A stretch of 64,000 nt of DNA. Origin: Flavobacterium hiemivividum. GTDB lineage: Bacteria; Bacteroidota; Bacteroidia; Flavobacteriales; Flavobacteriaceae. The notes beneath the pieces were generated by a model. It made no database searches and was not told the origin of the DNA. It saw nothing but the letters and a program-made list of their open reading frames with translations. The position numbers and the translations under genes were made by a program. Where the stretch lies: positions 1 through 64,000 of the forward strand of contig NZ_SMFO01000017.1 in assembly GCF_004349145.1 (NCBI RefSeq), in the 5' to 3' direction. Within the stretch, counting starts at the first letter, position 1; the number at the start of each line of letters is the position of its first letter. Shown here in pieces: positions 25,021 through 33,576 of this stretch.

Positions 25021-27219
25021 TTAATAACAATCGGCTAAAATTTGACCATTTGACTTGAATGTTTGAAAATCGCATCCGTCTTTTTCGCAAATGCAAGTTA
25101 ATACCGACTCAACATCTCTTTGCATTTTTAAAGCACCACAAATCATAATAACACCATTAGTTTTCAATAATGTAAGGAAAAATTCTTGGTCACGAAGTAT
25201 CAAATCCATGACATATTGAGGCGAATCTTGTCGGGATAAAGCGAGATGAAAAGATTTCAATTTCGCGTCTTCTAGATGTTTTTTAGTGATTTCAGTATAG
25301 CGTTTGGTAAGTTCATTTTCTTTGCGAAAACCACAGTACAAATGCGTTTCTATCTTCTTTTTATTTTCGTCAATCATACCCAAAAAAGGTGCAATTCCGG
25401 TTCCGTTTGAAATCAAAGCTACTTTCGTCGCTTTTTTCGGAAAATGAAAATGGGAATTTTTAATTAATCGTGCTTTGATTTCGGCGCCATTTTCCAAATC
25501 ATATAAAAATTGAGAACCCAAACCATTTGGATGCAAACGAACAATTAATTGTACCGAATCATTGACTTTCCCAACGGAATAAAACCGCTCAATAGCATTG
25601 TTTTTTGGATAAATAGCCAATAAATCACCTGATTTAAATTTTGTGAAAGCATTAGGTTTCAAATTTAGCTTGAAAGTAATGACCTCATCCGAATTTATTT
25701 CTGCACGATCGACAACTTTTAAAACTTTTAATTTTGGTGCTTTTTGACTGTATAAAGAAGGAGCTGTTGCTATGGCTAAGCTATTCAAATTGGCCCAAAC
25801 CGAAAGCCATTGTGTAAATTCTTCTGCAGATTTGTCGTTTACAGTATGAAGTTTTACTGATTTCTCTGCCCAACTTTGTTCGGACAATAACACATCAACT
25901 TCTTTGGCATAGGCACAGAAATCAGGATAAGATTTAGATCCAAATCCTACAACCGAATACTGAATATTTTGTTTTTGTGGAAATTCACAAACTAGTTTTT
26001 CGAACTTTTTGGCATTAATTGGTGCTTCGCCTAAACCATAAGTAGAAGTAAAAATAAGGAATTGCTTCGCACTTAGAAAATCGGTATAATTATTCATATC
26101 CGTTAAATAGGATTTCTTCCCATTTGCCTGCAACTGTTTATGAATCTGATTCGCAAATCCTAAGGTAGAACCATTTTCTGAACCTACTAAAAGTATAAAT
26201 TCGCACTCATTTGCTTTATATTTATTCTTAATTCTTGTTTTAGTGCGCTTTAATGTAATCGCAAATCCAGAATAGATAAAAAGTAAAATATTGATAGAAG
26301 CGAAAGCCAAAATTATAGCCCAAATCCAATTTATTTGTCCTGTATGCAAGTCAAAGCTAAACTTTTCTAATACTTGTGTGAAAGGATATTTAACTTCTTT
26401 TACGATTTGACCCGTTATTTGATTTACTGTTATTTCACTATCTTTCAACTTCAAAATGTAAAATTCTTCCGGTTCATCTTCCATAAACGGAAATTCAATC
26501 TTTATAACATCAGACAATTTCGTTTGTTTAAATACAGAAAAATCAGTCAATGGAACTTCTTTCAGTTTTGCATCTTCGGTATAATTAATCGCATTTGCTT
26601 TTTGGACAGGAATAATTTCGAATCGAAGTAAAAATAAATACGTTCCTGTTAAAGCAATAATCAAAACAGGTAGTAACATGATTCTTCCGGTTACCACATG
26701 AAAATACTGGGCAAGCGAATCATTATTTACTTTTGAAAAGAATTTCTTAATACCATTTTGACGTTTAATCAAAAGAATCGTACCTGAAATAGCAATTAAA
26801 AAAAATAAAAACGAAGCCAATCCTACAGTAAATCTTCCAGTTTCATGAAGAAATAGCGAACGATGTAAAGCCAAATTCCATTGGATAAACTCATTCTTTT
26901 GCTTTGGAATTCCCAATTGTTTTCCAGTAGTTGGATCTATATAAGCTTTAATTTCATTACCTTCTTCATCAAAACCTTCTAAAGTTACAAATTGGTTGTG
27001 ATCTACTGAAATATTAGAGATTTCAGGATACACTTTACGTAATTCTGGTAAGACTTGATGAAGTGTCAGTTCATTGAAATTGTCTATTTGATACGGATTT
27101 GTTTTCTCATTAGCCACATCAATAGCAAGAACAATTCCTGTTAAAGATGCAATAATAAGCACAAATGAGGCCAAAAGAGCTAAAACCAAATGGGCATACC
27201 GCCAAATAGACAATGTCAT
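25021..27219 (-). CDS. PepSY/flavodoxin/FNR membrane oxidoreductase
   Basis: This is a 732-residue fusion. The N-terminal half is a PepSY-associated membrane module with four helices (about residues 12-32, 125-150, 175-197, 297-320) and periplasmic PepSY-like loops. After a basic stop-transfer come a flavodoxin domain (about 343-475; LVGSENGSTLGFANQIHKQL) and a ferredoxin-NADP reductase module with the FAD motif RFYSVGKV near 535 and the NAD(P)H site GNGTGIAPFLG near 600. It should carry electrons from cytoplasmic NAD(P)H across the inner membrane. Similar proteins occur with siderophore and ferric-iron uptake genes. It lies 10 bp upstream of apbE and 12 bp downstream of the DUF2271 gene, as part of one operon. 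Confidence 0.9.
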   Translation of the reverse strand: MTLSIWRYAHLVLALLASFVLIIASLTGIVLAIDVANEKTNPYQIDNFNELTLHQVLPELRKVYPEISNISVDHNQFVTLEGFDEEGNEIKAYIDPTTGKQLGIPKQKNEFIQWNLALHRSLFLHETGRFTVGLASFLFFLIAISGTILLIKRQNGIKKFFSKVNNDSLAQYFHVVTGRIMLLPVLIIALTGTYLFLLRFEIIPVQKANAINYTEDAKLKEVPLTDFSVFKQTKLSDVIKIEFPFMEDEPEEFYILKLKDSEITVNQITGQIVKEVKYPFTQVLEKFSFDLHTGQINWIWAIILAFASINILLFIYSGFAITLKRTKTRIKNKYKANECEFILLVGSENGSTLGFANQIHKQLQANGKKSYLTDMNNYTDFLSAKQFLIFTSTYGLGEAPINAKKFEKLVCEFPQKQNIQYSVVGFGSKSYPDFCAYAKEVDVLLSEQSWAEKSVKLHTVNDKSAEEFTQWLSVWANLNSLAIATAPSLYSQKAPKLKVLKVVDRAEINSDEVITFKLNLKPNAFTKFKSGDLLAIYPKNNAIERFYSVGKVNDSVQLIVRLHPNGLGSQFLYDLENGAEIKARLIKNSHFHFPKKATKVALISNGTGIAPFLGMIDENKKKIETHLYCGFRKENELTKRYTEITKKHLEDAKLKSFHLALSRQDSPQYVMDLILRDQEFFLTLLKTNGVIMICGALKMQRDVESVLTCICEKDGCDFQTFKSNGQILADCY

Positions 27220-27231
27220 ATTAGATTATTT

Positions 27232-27714
27232 TTAAAGTTTGTTAAGCTTTACATAACGGATAAACCCTTTTCCTTCTTTTTTCTTCGTAATATCAGCTGT
27301 TGTTAATGCAATTTCTACATCTCCAACATAATATTTATTGTCTTCCACAGCCGATTCAAATCGAAGTTTGTAACCTTTATTTAATTTAGATTCATCAATT
27401 GAAAAAGTTGTAATACTTCTGTCACCTGCCGCTATAGAGGCACCCGTAATACCATTCAGATTTTCTTTCTTCTTGGCCAAGGTTTTGTTCCATTCTTTGA
27501 AACCATTATACCACTGTTTATCTGGTCCCATCACGTATAATGTCTTTTCATATTTTCCTTTAGGATCAATTAAAGAAACAACAACGTAAGCTTCCAAACC
27601 TTCATAATTTGTCATTTGCAACATGCATTTATACTTGGCTTGTTGGGCATTTGCTTGGGGTATAAATAGTAGACCAAACAGGCCTACCAATACAAGTTTT
27701 ATTATTTTATTCAT
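27232..27714 (-). CDS. DUF2271 periplasmic protein, candidate flavinylated carrier
   Basis: This 160-residue protein has a clear signal peptide (residues 1-24, cleavage after ANAQ). The mature part matches DUF2271: YKCMLQMTNYEGLEAYVVV, GPDKQWYNGFKEW and a beta-rich end. At residues 88-93 it contains GITGAS. This resembles the [S/T]GA[S/T] sequence to which ApbE attaches FMN, and apbE is two genes downstream. I infer that it is the periplasmic flavin electron carrier reduced by the PepSY oxidoreductase. The gene overlaps nothing and is spaced 6 bp from the ankyrin gene upstream. Confidence 0.82.
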   Translation of the reverse strand: MNKIIKLVLVGLFGLLFIPQANAQQAKYKCMLQMTNYEGLEAYVVVSLIDPKGKYEKTLYVMGPDKQWYNGFKEWNKTLAKKKENLNGITGASIAAGDRSITTFSIDESKLNKGYKLRFESAVEDNKYYVGDVEIALTTADITKKKEGKGFIRYVKLNKL

Positions 27715-27720
27715 AGTGTA

Positions 27721-29184
27721 TTATTTTAAAAAATCTACTGATATATTAGCTTTTGTTAGTGACTCATTTTCTTTTGCTAAATCATAAGCAGTTTCATCAA
27801 ATTCTGTTAGGATGTCTTTTTTAGCACCTGAAGCAACTAAAAATTTTAAGATTGAGTCCTCTTTTGCTGTTAATGCCGCTTTGTGTAAAGCTGTCATTCC
27901 TTCTTGATTTTTAACATTGATATCTATATCCAATGCACTTATTTTTTTAAATAGATTTAACTCATTTTTTGCAACTGCCAAATGGTATAATGTATTGCCA
28001 TCCTTTTGTGGAATTGTAATGTCAAATCCAGAATTTTTCAACAAACTTAATTTATCGTCAAATCCATCTTTTCCGTCTTTTCGTACCGATTGCATCAAAT
28101 AATAAGCTAAATTATTTCCTTTTGCATCAATAACGTTAGTTTTTGCTCCGTTTGCTAGTAGAAATCCCACCATATCTGAAGAACCATTTTCAACTGCAAA
28201 GCTCAATGCTGAAAGACCTTTTGAATTTATAGCATTCACATCTTTTACTTTCGAAATAAATGTTTTTACCAATTCAATATTTCCACGAGTTGCGTTCATT
28301 AAAACAGAATTTCCAGCTTTATCTTGGTGGTTTACATCAACACCTTTAGCTAAGAAATAAGCAATAATATCTTCTTGTTTTTGTTTTCTAACTAAATTGT
28401 GTAAAACATTTTCACCTTCATCACCTAACGAATTTGGATTGATCTTTATATCTTCAACCAAATATTTATAAGCTTCTAAAGTTGCAGATGAAGATCTAGT
28501 TCCTTGAGAAGCAATAATTAAAGCTCTTCCATCGTATTTAATTCCTTTTTTTAGGATAGTTTGCAACAGTTTTACATCACCACTTCTGGCAGCATAATTA
28601 AATGCAGTATTCCCTAAATCATCCGTATCCTTTAGCGACAAACCTTTTGTAGCAAGATAATCGGCTAATTTTAGTTCTTTGTCGTTTGGAATAGATAAGA
28701 GTAATATATTGGCTCCGTTTTTAAATTTTTGTTTTGGATTGTTTCCCGCTTTAAAGAACAATTCATATATTTTTGCATTAGCTTGTCCGTTAGACGCAGC
28801 AAAAGCAATTGGAATAGCTCCTTTATCATCAGAAAGATTAATATCTGCTCCTTTTTCTAGTAAAAATTTCACTAAATCAACATTTACTTTACTAGCCGCC
28901 CAATGCAAATAAGTACGACCATCATGGGTTAATTTTTTTACACTATTTCCATCTTGTTGAATAAGAAATAGGATACTTTCTAATGACGCATCGTTATTGA
29001 TGGCCATAGTAACGGCATCAAAATTACCGCCATTTGCTTCAGAGGGACTATTCCCTTTTGCTATCGTTTCTTTAATAGTAGTTAAATCTGGATTTTTTTT
29101 CCAAAAATCTCCATTTAAAAGTGTATTCTGTCCATTTGAAACACTTGCAATTAGCAGTAGTGTACTTAACAATATTTTTTTCAT
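27721..29184 (-). CDS. Secreted ankyrin-repeat protein
   Basis: This 487-residue protein has a signal peptide (residues 1-18, ending in SNGQ). About ten to twelve ankyrin repeats run from residue 50 to 475, recognised by repeated xGxTxLHxAA and LLxxGAx phrases such as DGRTYLHWAAS, LLEKGADINLSDDKG, AGNSVLMNATRG, LLANGAKTNVID and EGMTALHKAAL. Ankyrin arrays are protein-binding scaffolds; here it is probably periplasmic. Its place as first gene before the DUF2271, PepSY reductase and apbE genes suggests it holds or protects components of that redox system. The precise role is unknown. Confidence 0.85.
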   Translation of the reverse strand: MKKILLSTLLLIASVSNGQNTLLNGDFWKKNPDLTTIKETIAKGNSPSEANGGNFDAVTMAINNDASLESILFLIQQDGNSVKKLTHDGRTYLHWAASKVNVDLVKFLLEKGADINLSDDKGAIPIAFAASNGQANAKIYELFFKAGNNPKQKFKNGANILLLSIPNDKELKLADYLATKGLSLKDTDDLGNTAFNYAARSGDVKLLQTILKKGIKYDGRALIIASQGTRSSSATLEAYKYLVEDIKINPNSLGDEGENVLHNLVRKQKQEDIIAYFLAKGVDVNHQDKAGNSVLMNATRGNIELVKTFISKVKDVNAINSKGLSALSFAVENGSSDMVGFLLANGAKTNVIDAKGNNLAYYLMQSVRKDGKDGFDDKLSLLKNSGFDITIPQKDGNTLYHLAVAKNELNLFKKISALDIDINVKNQEGMTALHKAALTAKEDSILKFLVASGAKKDILTEFDETAYDLAKENESLTKANISVDFLK

Positions 29185-29230
29185 TGCTGTTTTGTTTTTT
29201 AAATAAATGAAACTTTTAATTACAATTTAA

Positions 29231-29264
29231 AAATTCCGTGCTGCAAAAATACAACACGGAATTT
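29231..29264 (-). promoter_or_regulatory. Inverted repeat overlapping the -7 box of the ankyrin-apbE operon
   Basis: AAATTCCGTG (29231-29240) and CACGGAATTT (29255-29264) form a perfect 10-bp inverted repeat between the DUF4374 and ankyrin genes. Inside it, on the minus strand, is TATTTTTG (29244-29251), an exact TAnnTTTG -7 box, with TTA 19 bp upstream. As RNA it could also act as a terminator for the DUF4374 gene. As DNA it would be an operator on the downstream promoter. Confidence 0.55.
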
Positions 29265-29274
29265 ATATTCTAAC

Positions 29275-30633
29275 TTAGAAGGCTCCAATAAAATGGTTTC
29301 CAGGTTTATTTGTTAATTTAGCTCCAGTAGTTACGACTCCAGTCGCACTGTTAATGATATAAATACGACCATCTTGTCCAACCGGTGCGGCAGTTACATA
29401 AACATCAAAACCATCAACAACATAACCTTGATATTGGAAGAAATACATATCTGCGCTGTAAGGTAAATCTAATGTTTTTGCTGTTTTTGCAGTAAGATCT
29501 ACAAGTGCTAAAAAACTTTGAGATTGACCAGAAAGATTAGAAACTGCTGAGCCATTATGGGTATAAGCTACCACAGCTTTTCCATTTCCAGCATATTTCC
29601 AGTTTTCAATATATGTACCTGATAATCCTAATGCTGTATCTAAATTGAACACATAAGAATTATCGTATTGATTACTTGAATTAATTCTTAAGATGTGCGA
29701 ACCAGAAGCATCTCTTTGGGTGGCTTGATAAATATTTCCATCATCACCAACAAAACTATTAAAGCTACGGTAACCACTAGTATCACCAAATCCTACAGTA
29801 GAAGTAATTACTACCGGATTTTCTAATGATGGATAATCAACAACAACTGATTTAGCTCCTAAATGAGTATAAGTACTTTCATTGGTTCCCGTTGCTGGGT
29901 TTGTTTTACGCATCCAAGTACCAATTATTAATTTGTTAGCTGCTTTATTTAAAACTGGCGCATCCAATCTAAAAATGTGATGTCCTTGCGCTTCTTCCGC
30001 TGCGCTCAAAGCGATTTCATAAGATTTAGTTTGAGCAATTAATGAATTTACTAAATCTAAAGATAAAACTGTAGCAGTTCCTCTAGTGTGCTTATAGCTT
30101 CCATCAGCATTAGTAACAACCGTTGGAGAAGTAACATTTACAGCAGCTCCAGTTTTATCACCATCATATAATTTAACCCATCTTGGACTCGTTCCTGCAT
30201 ATTGCGAAATATTTACAACTCCACCTGTAGGCGTAAAATTTTGTCCACCATTTACTTTGTATTTTGAAAATTCACCACCATTTGTACCTGTATAAGCGAT
30301 ATTGAAAAGCGTAGAACCATCTTGTGAAGATTGCAAACGCGCTGTTCTGTTTGATGGAACTGCAAATCCGTTTTCAAAAACGTCAAAAGTCTTAGAAGGA
30401 TCTTTCGCATTTTCTTTGCTTATAGCATATACAATTGTTCCACCATTTCCATCACCAGGCGTAGGATCTGTAGTTCCCATAACTGCTCCGGCTACAGTGA
30501 TGTATCTGCCTTCTGTAATGGGTGGTTCTGTAGTTCCGCCGCTAGTATTGTCATCATCACTGCAACTTGTTGTTAGAGCGAAAACTCCAATAAGTGCCGT
30601 AAAAGCCCATAAATTTAAAAATCTGTTTTTCAT
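29275..30633 (-). CDS. DUF4374 outer-surface lipoprotein
   Basis: This 452-residue lipoprotein has a lipobox LTTSC with the lipidated Cys at 24, followed by a Ser/Asp/Gly-rich tether. The mature part shows repeated beta-strand blades of a propeller (for example YITVAGAVMGTTDP, IFRLDAPVLNKAANKLIIG, YSADMYFFQYQGYVVDGFDVY) and matches my recollection of the DUF4374 family. That family usually lies directly beside a TonB-dependent receptor for iron chelates or other metal complexes. Here it starts 13 bp after such a receptor gene. It is probably a surface substrate-binding partner of the receptor. Confidence 0.78.
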   Translation of the reverse strand: MKNRFLNLWAFTALIGVFALTTSCSDDDNTSGGTTEPPITEGRYITVAGAVMGTTDPTPGDGNGGTIVYAISKENAKDPSKTFDVFENGFAVPSNRTARLQSSQDGSTLFNIAYTGTNGGEFSKYKVNGGQNFTPTGGVVNISQYAGTSPRWVKLYDGDKTGAAVNVTSPTVVTNADGSYKHTRGTATVLSLDLVNSLIAQTKSYEIALSAAEEAQGHHIFRLDAPVLNKAANKLIIGTWMRKTNPATGTNESTYTHLGAKSVVVDYPSLENPVVITSTVGFGDTSGYRSFNSFVGDDGNIYQATQRDASGSHILRINSSNQYDNSYVFNLDTALGLSGTYIENWKYAGNGKAVVAYTHNGSAVSNLSGQSQSFLALVDLTAKTAKTLDLPYSADMYFFQYQGYVVDGFDVYVTAAPVGQDGRIYIINSATGVVTTGAKLTNKPGNHFIGAF

Positions 30634-30646
30634 TATATTTATATAT

Positions 30647-33055
30647 TTAAAAGTTATTGATTATGTAATTAAGTTTTAAGTAAAATGCTCTTCCCGGTTT
30701 TTGTACGCCCATATTATCGTAACTCTGTTTGTTAAACATGTTTTTCGCATCAAAACTCGCTATGAAATTTTTCTTAGGAAAAACATAACTTACGCCAGCG
30801 TCTTGTATAAATTGTTCTGGGACATTAAAAAAATCAGTTCCGGCTGTATTGCTATATAATTTTCGATTGTAATTAAAAGTGTCTACAAACATGAAATTAT
30901 AAAATAAGTTCAATTGTGATTTTTTAGCTAATACATCATTAAAGGAATATTGAGCACTTACGTTAGCATTTAAAAAAGGCTCATTTGGCAAGTCATATTT
31001 TAGACCTCCTGTAACGGTTGTCAGTTCAAATTTTGAGACTCCCATTGCAATATTCAGATTGTTATTATAAGTGTAATTTAATTCGAAATCAACGCCCTTT
31101 GATTTTACATTACCTTGATTTACAAAGGGAAGTGTTTGAATATTTGTATTAATAGCTGTTTGCACCGGTGTACCAATTCTGTCCGTTATACTTCTGATAA
31201 AACCATTTGTAGAGAGCACTATTTCATGTTTTTGAATTTTGAATTTTCCAAATCTAAAACCGAGATTATAGTTCTTACTGGTTTCTGGTTTAATGTTTGG
31301 ATTTTCAGATATGTTATCGCCTGAATCTCCAAAAACTTCATTTTCAGTAGGTAATCTAACTGCTTTTTCGGCAGATGTTAAAAGGGTAACCATTGGTAGA
31401 ACAGCATAAGAAAATGCTCCGCCGTAGCCTATGGCATTTTTATTACTACTAACGATATCTTCAACCCTAGTTGCAACACCATTAATATTCTGCACTATCG
31501 GGTTCATTCGTTCAATCTTTTGTTGATAATACTTGCTAAAAACACTAGCTTTTAATCTACTCTCATGAGCAGTCAATTCATAGGTAAAAGCGCCGATGTT
31601 TTTACTTAAATCTCTAGTTCCAATAAATTTACGTTCTAAAACCGATTTCATTTCATCATCATCTTCCCTGTTAACATTTGATAATGTATAGTTTAATAAA
31701 AATTTATGATTTTCATTAATCTCATAAGAAATTCCAGTTCTTATAGCACCAACTTCTCTTTTAATATTGGCTAAAGTTGGAGCTCCTTGTTGTGCTCCGG
31801 AAGGACGTGGAATTGGTTGTCCATTTAAATCCAAACTCAGGTTTCCATTCCAATCATAATTCCATTTAACGGTGTCGTTAATAGTTCGATTTCTTTCACC
31901 ATACAATCCGTGAAAATTAAACTCTAAACCTTTTACAAATAGATCTTTCTTATTATAGGTTAAGCTCATCAATCCGGCATCTGATCGTAAAAATCTACCT
32001 TTATAAGGAGTTGACATAAATGTTCCGTGCTGTACTTCTTTATATGAATCTGAACTGGTGTAACCAATAAAGAAATTGTCTGCCCATTTTACATCTGTAA
32101 AACCAACTTCTACAACACTTCCTGTTGATTTAAATGCATCTTGTAAGCGCTTAGCTTTAATGTAATCGTAGCGGCCATTTGGTAAGATATTATAAACTGT
32201 TTTTCCCCAAACTTCATAATCATTATCAGAATAATTGTTGAAAAAAGAGGTTTTAAGAGTAAAACCAGATGCTGCAAAACGATACAAACCATTAAAATTT
32301 ACCTGAGAAGTGTTAAACGAACCATAAGAAGCGGACGCATTAAAATTATTTCGAGCGCCTTTTTTCAACACAACATTAATCGCACCTCCTAAAGCATCGT
32401 CAGATAAATGACCAGGAACAACACCTTTATAAACTTCAATACGTTTGATGATTGAAGGTGGAATACTATTTAAATCAAAAGAAGAACCATAAGTTGAAAT
32501 AGGAATACCATCGATAAAAATTCGGACAGAATTACCAGATATTCCATTAATGTTATAATTAACATCTGAACCTAAACCACCATTTTGACGAATTCTTACG
32601 CCAACAGTTCTACTTAACAATTCATTAGTTTGCATATTTCTTGATGCAGCAGTTTTAGTCTCAATAACATTTACTGCAAAACCTTTTGTTTCAATTTTCG
32701 TTTTTTCAGTTTTAACATTCACCACAACTTCACTTAGCTCAACGCTTGTAGCTCTCTCTATTAGTATATTTATATTTTTAGTAGTACCATTTAATTTTAT
32801 AGCTACAGTCTTTTTATTTGCTTCTATAGAACTAGTTTCAAGAATATAATTTCCATAAGGAACATTTTCGATTACATAATTTCCGCTTTCATTTGAAACG
32901 GCGGATTTAGTGTTTCCTTGAAGAAAAACTAAAACACCAGGTACAGGTTCATTATCTGTGAAATTTATTCTACCGTTAATTTTAGTAGTCTGTGCAATAG
33001 CAGAGGAGCTAAAGTAGAGGCATGTTAAAAAGACGAAATAGTGAGAGAGTGACAT
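30647..33055 (-). CDS. TonB-dependent outer-membrane receptor (iron/siderophore type)
   Basis: This 802-residue protein has a signal peptide (about 1-21, ending in AIAQ). A carboxypeptidase-like regulatory domain follows (about 25-105, TKINGRINFTDNEPVPGVLV). The plug is at about 120-230, with RTVGVRIRQNGGLGSDVNYN and VYKGVVPGHLSDDALGGAIN, and a 22-strand barrel ends in an aromatic strand (FYLKLNYIINNF). It imports a ligand across the outer membrane using TonB energy. It lacks the SusC-specific features, and together with DUF4374 and the reductase this points to an iron or other metal chelate. A promoter with perfect consensus lies upstream. Confidence 0.9.
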   Translation of the reverse strand: MSLSHYFVFLTCLYFSSSAIAQTTKINGRINFTDNEPVPGVLVFLQGNTKSAVSNESGNYVIENVPYGNYILETSSIEANKKTVAIKLNGTTKNINILIERATSVELSEVVVNVKTEKTKIETKGFAVNVIETKTAASRNMQTNELLSRTVGVRIRQNGGLGSDVNYNINGISGNSVRIFIDGIPISTYGSSFDLNSIPPSIIKRIEVYKGVVPGHLSDDALGGAINVVLKKGARNNFNASASYGSFNTSQVNFNGLYRFAASGFTLKTSFFNNYSDNDYEVWGKTVYNILPNGRYDYIKAKRLQDAFKSTGSVVEVGFTDVKWADNFFIGYTSSDSYKEVQHGTFMSTPYKGRFLRSDAGLMSLTYNKKDLFVKGLEFNFHGLYGERNRTINDTVKWNYDWNGNLSLDLNGQPIPRPSGAQQGAPTLANIKREVGAIRTGISYEINENHKFLLNYTLSNVNREDDDEMKSVLERKFIGTRDLSKNIGAFTYELTAHESRLKASVFSKYYQQKIERMNPIVQNINGVATRVEDIVSSNKNAIGYGGAFSYAVLPMVTLLTSAEKAVRLPTENEVFGDSGDNISENPNIKPETSKNYNLGFRFGKFKIQKHEIVLSTNGFIRSITDRIGTPVQTAINTNIQTLPFVNQGNVKSKGVDFELNYTYNNNLNIAMGVSKFELTTVTGGLKYDLPNEPFLNANVSAQYSFNDVLAKKSQLNLFYNFMFVDTFNYNRKLYSNTAGTDFFNVPEQFIQDAGVSYVFPKKNFIASFDAKNMFNKQSYDNMGVQKPGRAFYLKLNYIINNF

Positions 33056-33077
33056 ATTTTCTGTTCTAAAGTTTTTG

Positions 33078-33107
33078 CAAATCTATGCTTATTTAGACTT
33101 AATACAA
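33078..33107 (-). promoter_or_regulatory. Promoter of the TonB receptor gene
   Basis: On the minus strand TTG (33105-33107), a 19-bp spacer and TAGATTTG (33078-33085) match the consensus exactly, about 23 bp before the ATG. The spacer is part of an imperfect palindrome (33089-33111, ends TTATTT and AAATAA) that could bind a Fur-like repressor; that is inference. Confidence 0.65.
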
Positions 33108-33266
33108 ATAAAAACATTGAAAATATTAATAATCCAATTCGCAATGCACTGTAAGAATTTGAATATTAGAAGCATAGATTGTAAATTAATTTTAATAGCG
33201 GTCAAGAATAAAACTTGGGAATAATTCTTGCAAAAAATTAGATATTTGTAGAATTAACAATTAAAG

Positions 33267-33398
33267 ATGACTTCTATAGACCTTTTGAAATCCATGCGGC
33301 CTGATTTTTTAACGGAACACTTTGATGTGGTTTTTTCTAATAACACAGAGGAGATATTACCTTTATATTTTTCAAAAAAAATTAAGTTTCAACTTTAA
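33267..33398 (+). pseudogene. N-terminal remnant of an ISAon1-like transposase
   Basis: A 43-codon frame reads MTSIDLLKSMRPDFLTEHFD and continues VVFSNNTEEILPLYFSKK before a stop. It resembles, from memory, the short N-terminal protein of ISAon1-type insertion sequences in Bacteroidota (pattern DFLK..LPE.L.EHFD). The remaining transposase is absent, and so are the inverted repeats. It is a decayed insertion between two divergent operons. Confidence 0.5.
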
Positions 33399-33549
33399 AA
33401 GCTCAAGCCTACTCGATAAAGTATTCACAAACTAAAAACATAATGGGCTGCTCTGTAAAGTATATCGAAAATAATTTTAAAACAAAAAACATACTATATT
33501 CAATTCTCAGTTAAGAGTTTTTTTACATCTTAAATCTAATAAATGTGAG

Positions 33550-33557
33550 TATATTTG
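33550..33557 (+). promoter_or_regulatory. -7 box of the PUL regulator gene
   Basis: TATATTTG matches TAnnTTTG exactly. It ends 19 bp before the TTG start codon, which implies a leader of only about a dozen bases. No TTG is seen at the -33 spacing. Confidence 0.4.
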
Positions 33558-33576
33558 GTATAAAAACCTTCCTGAT

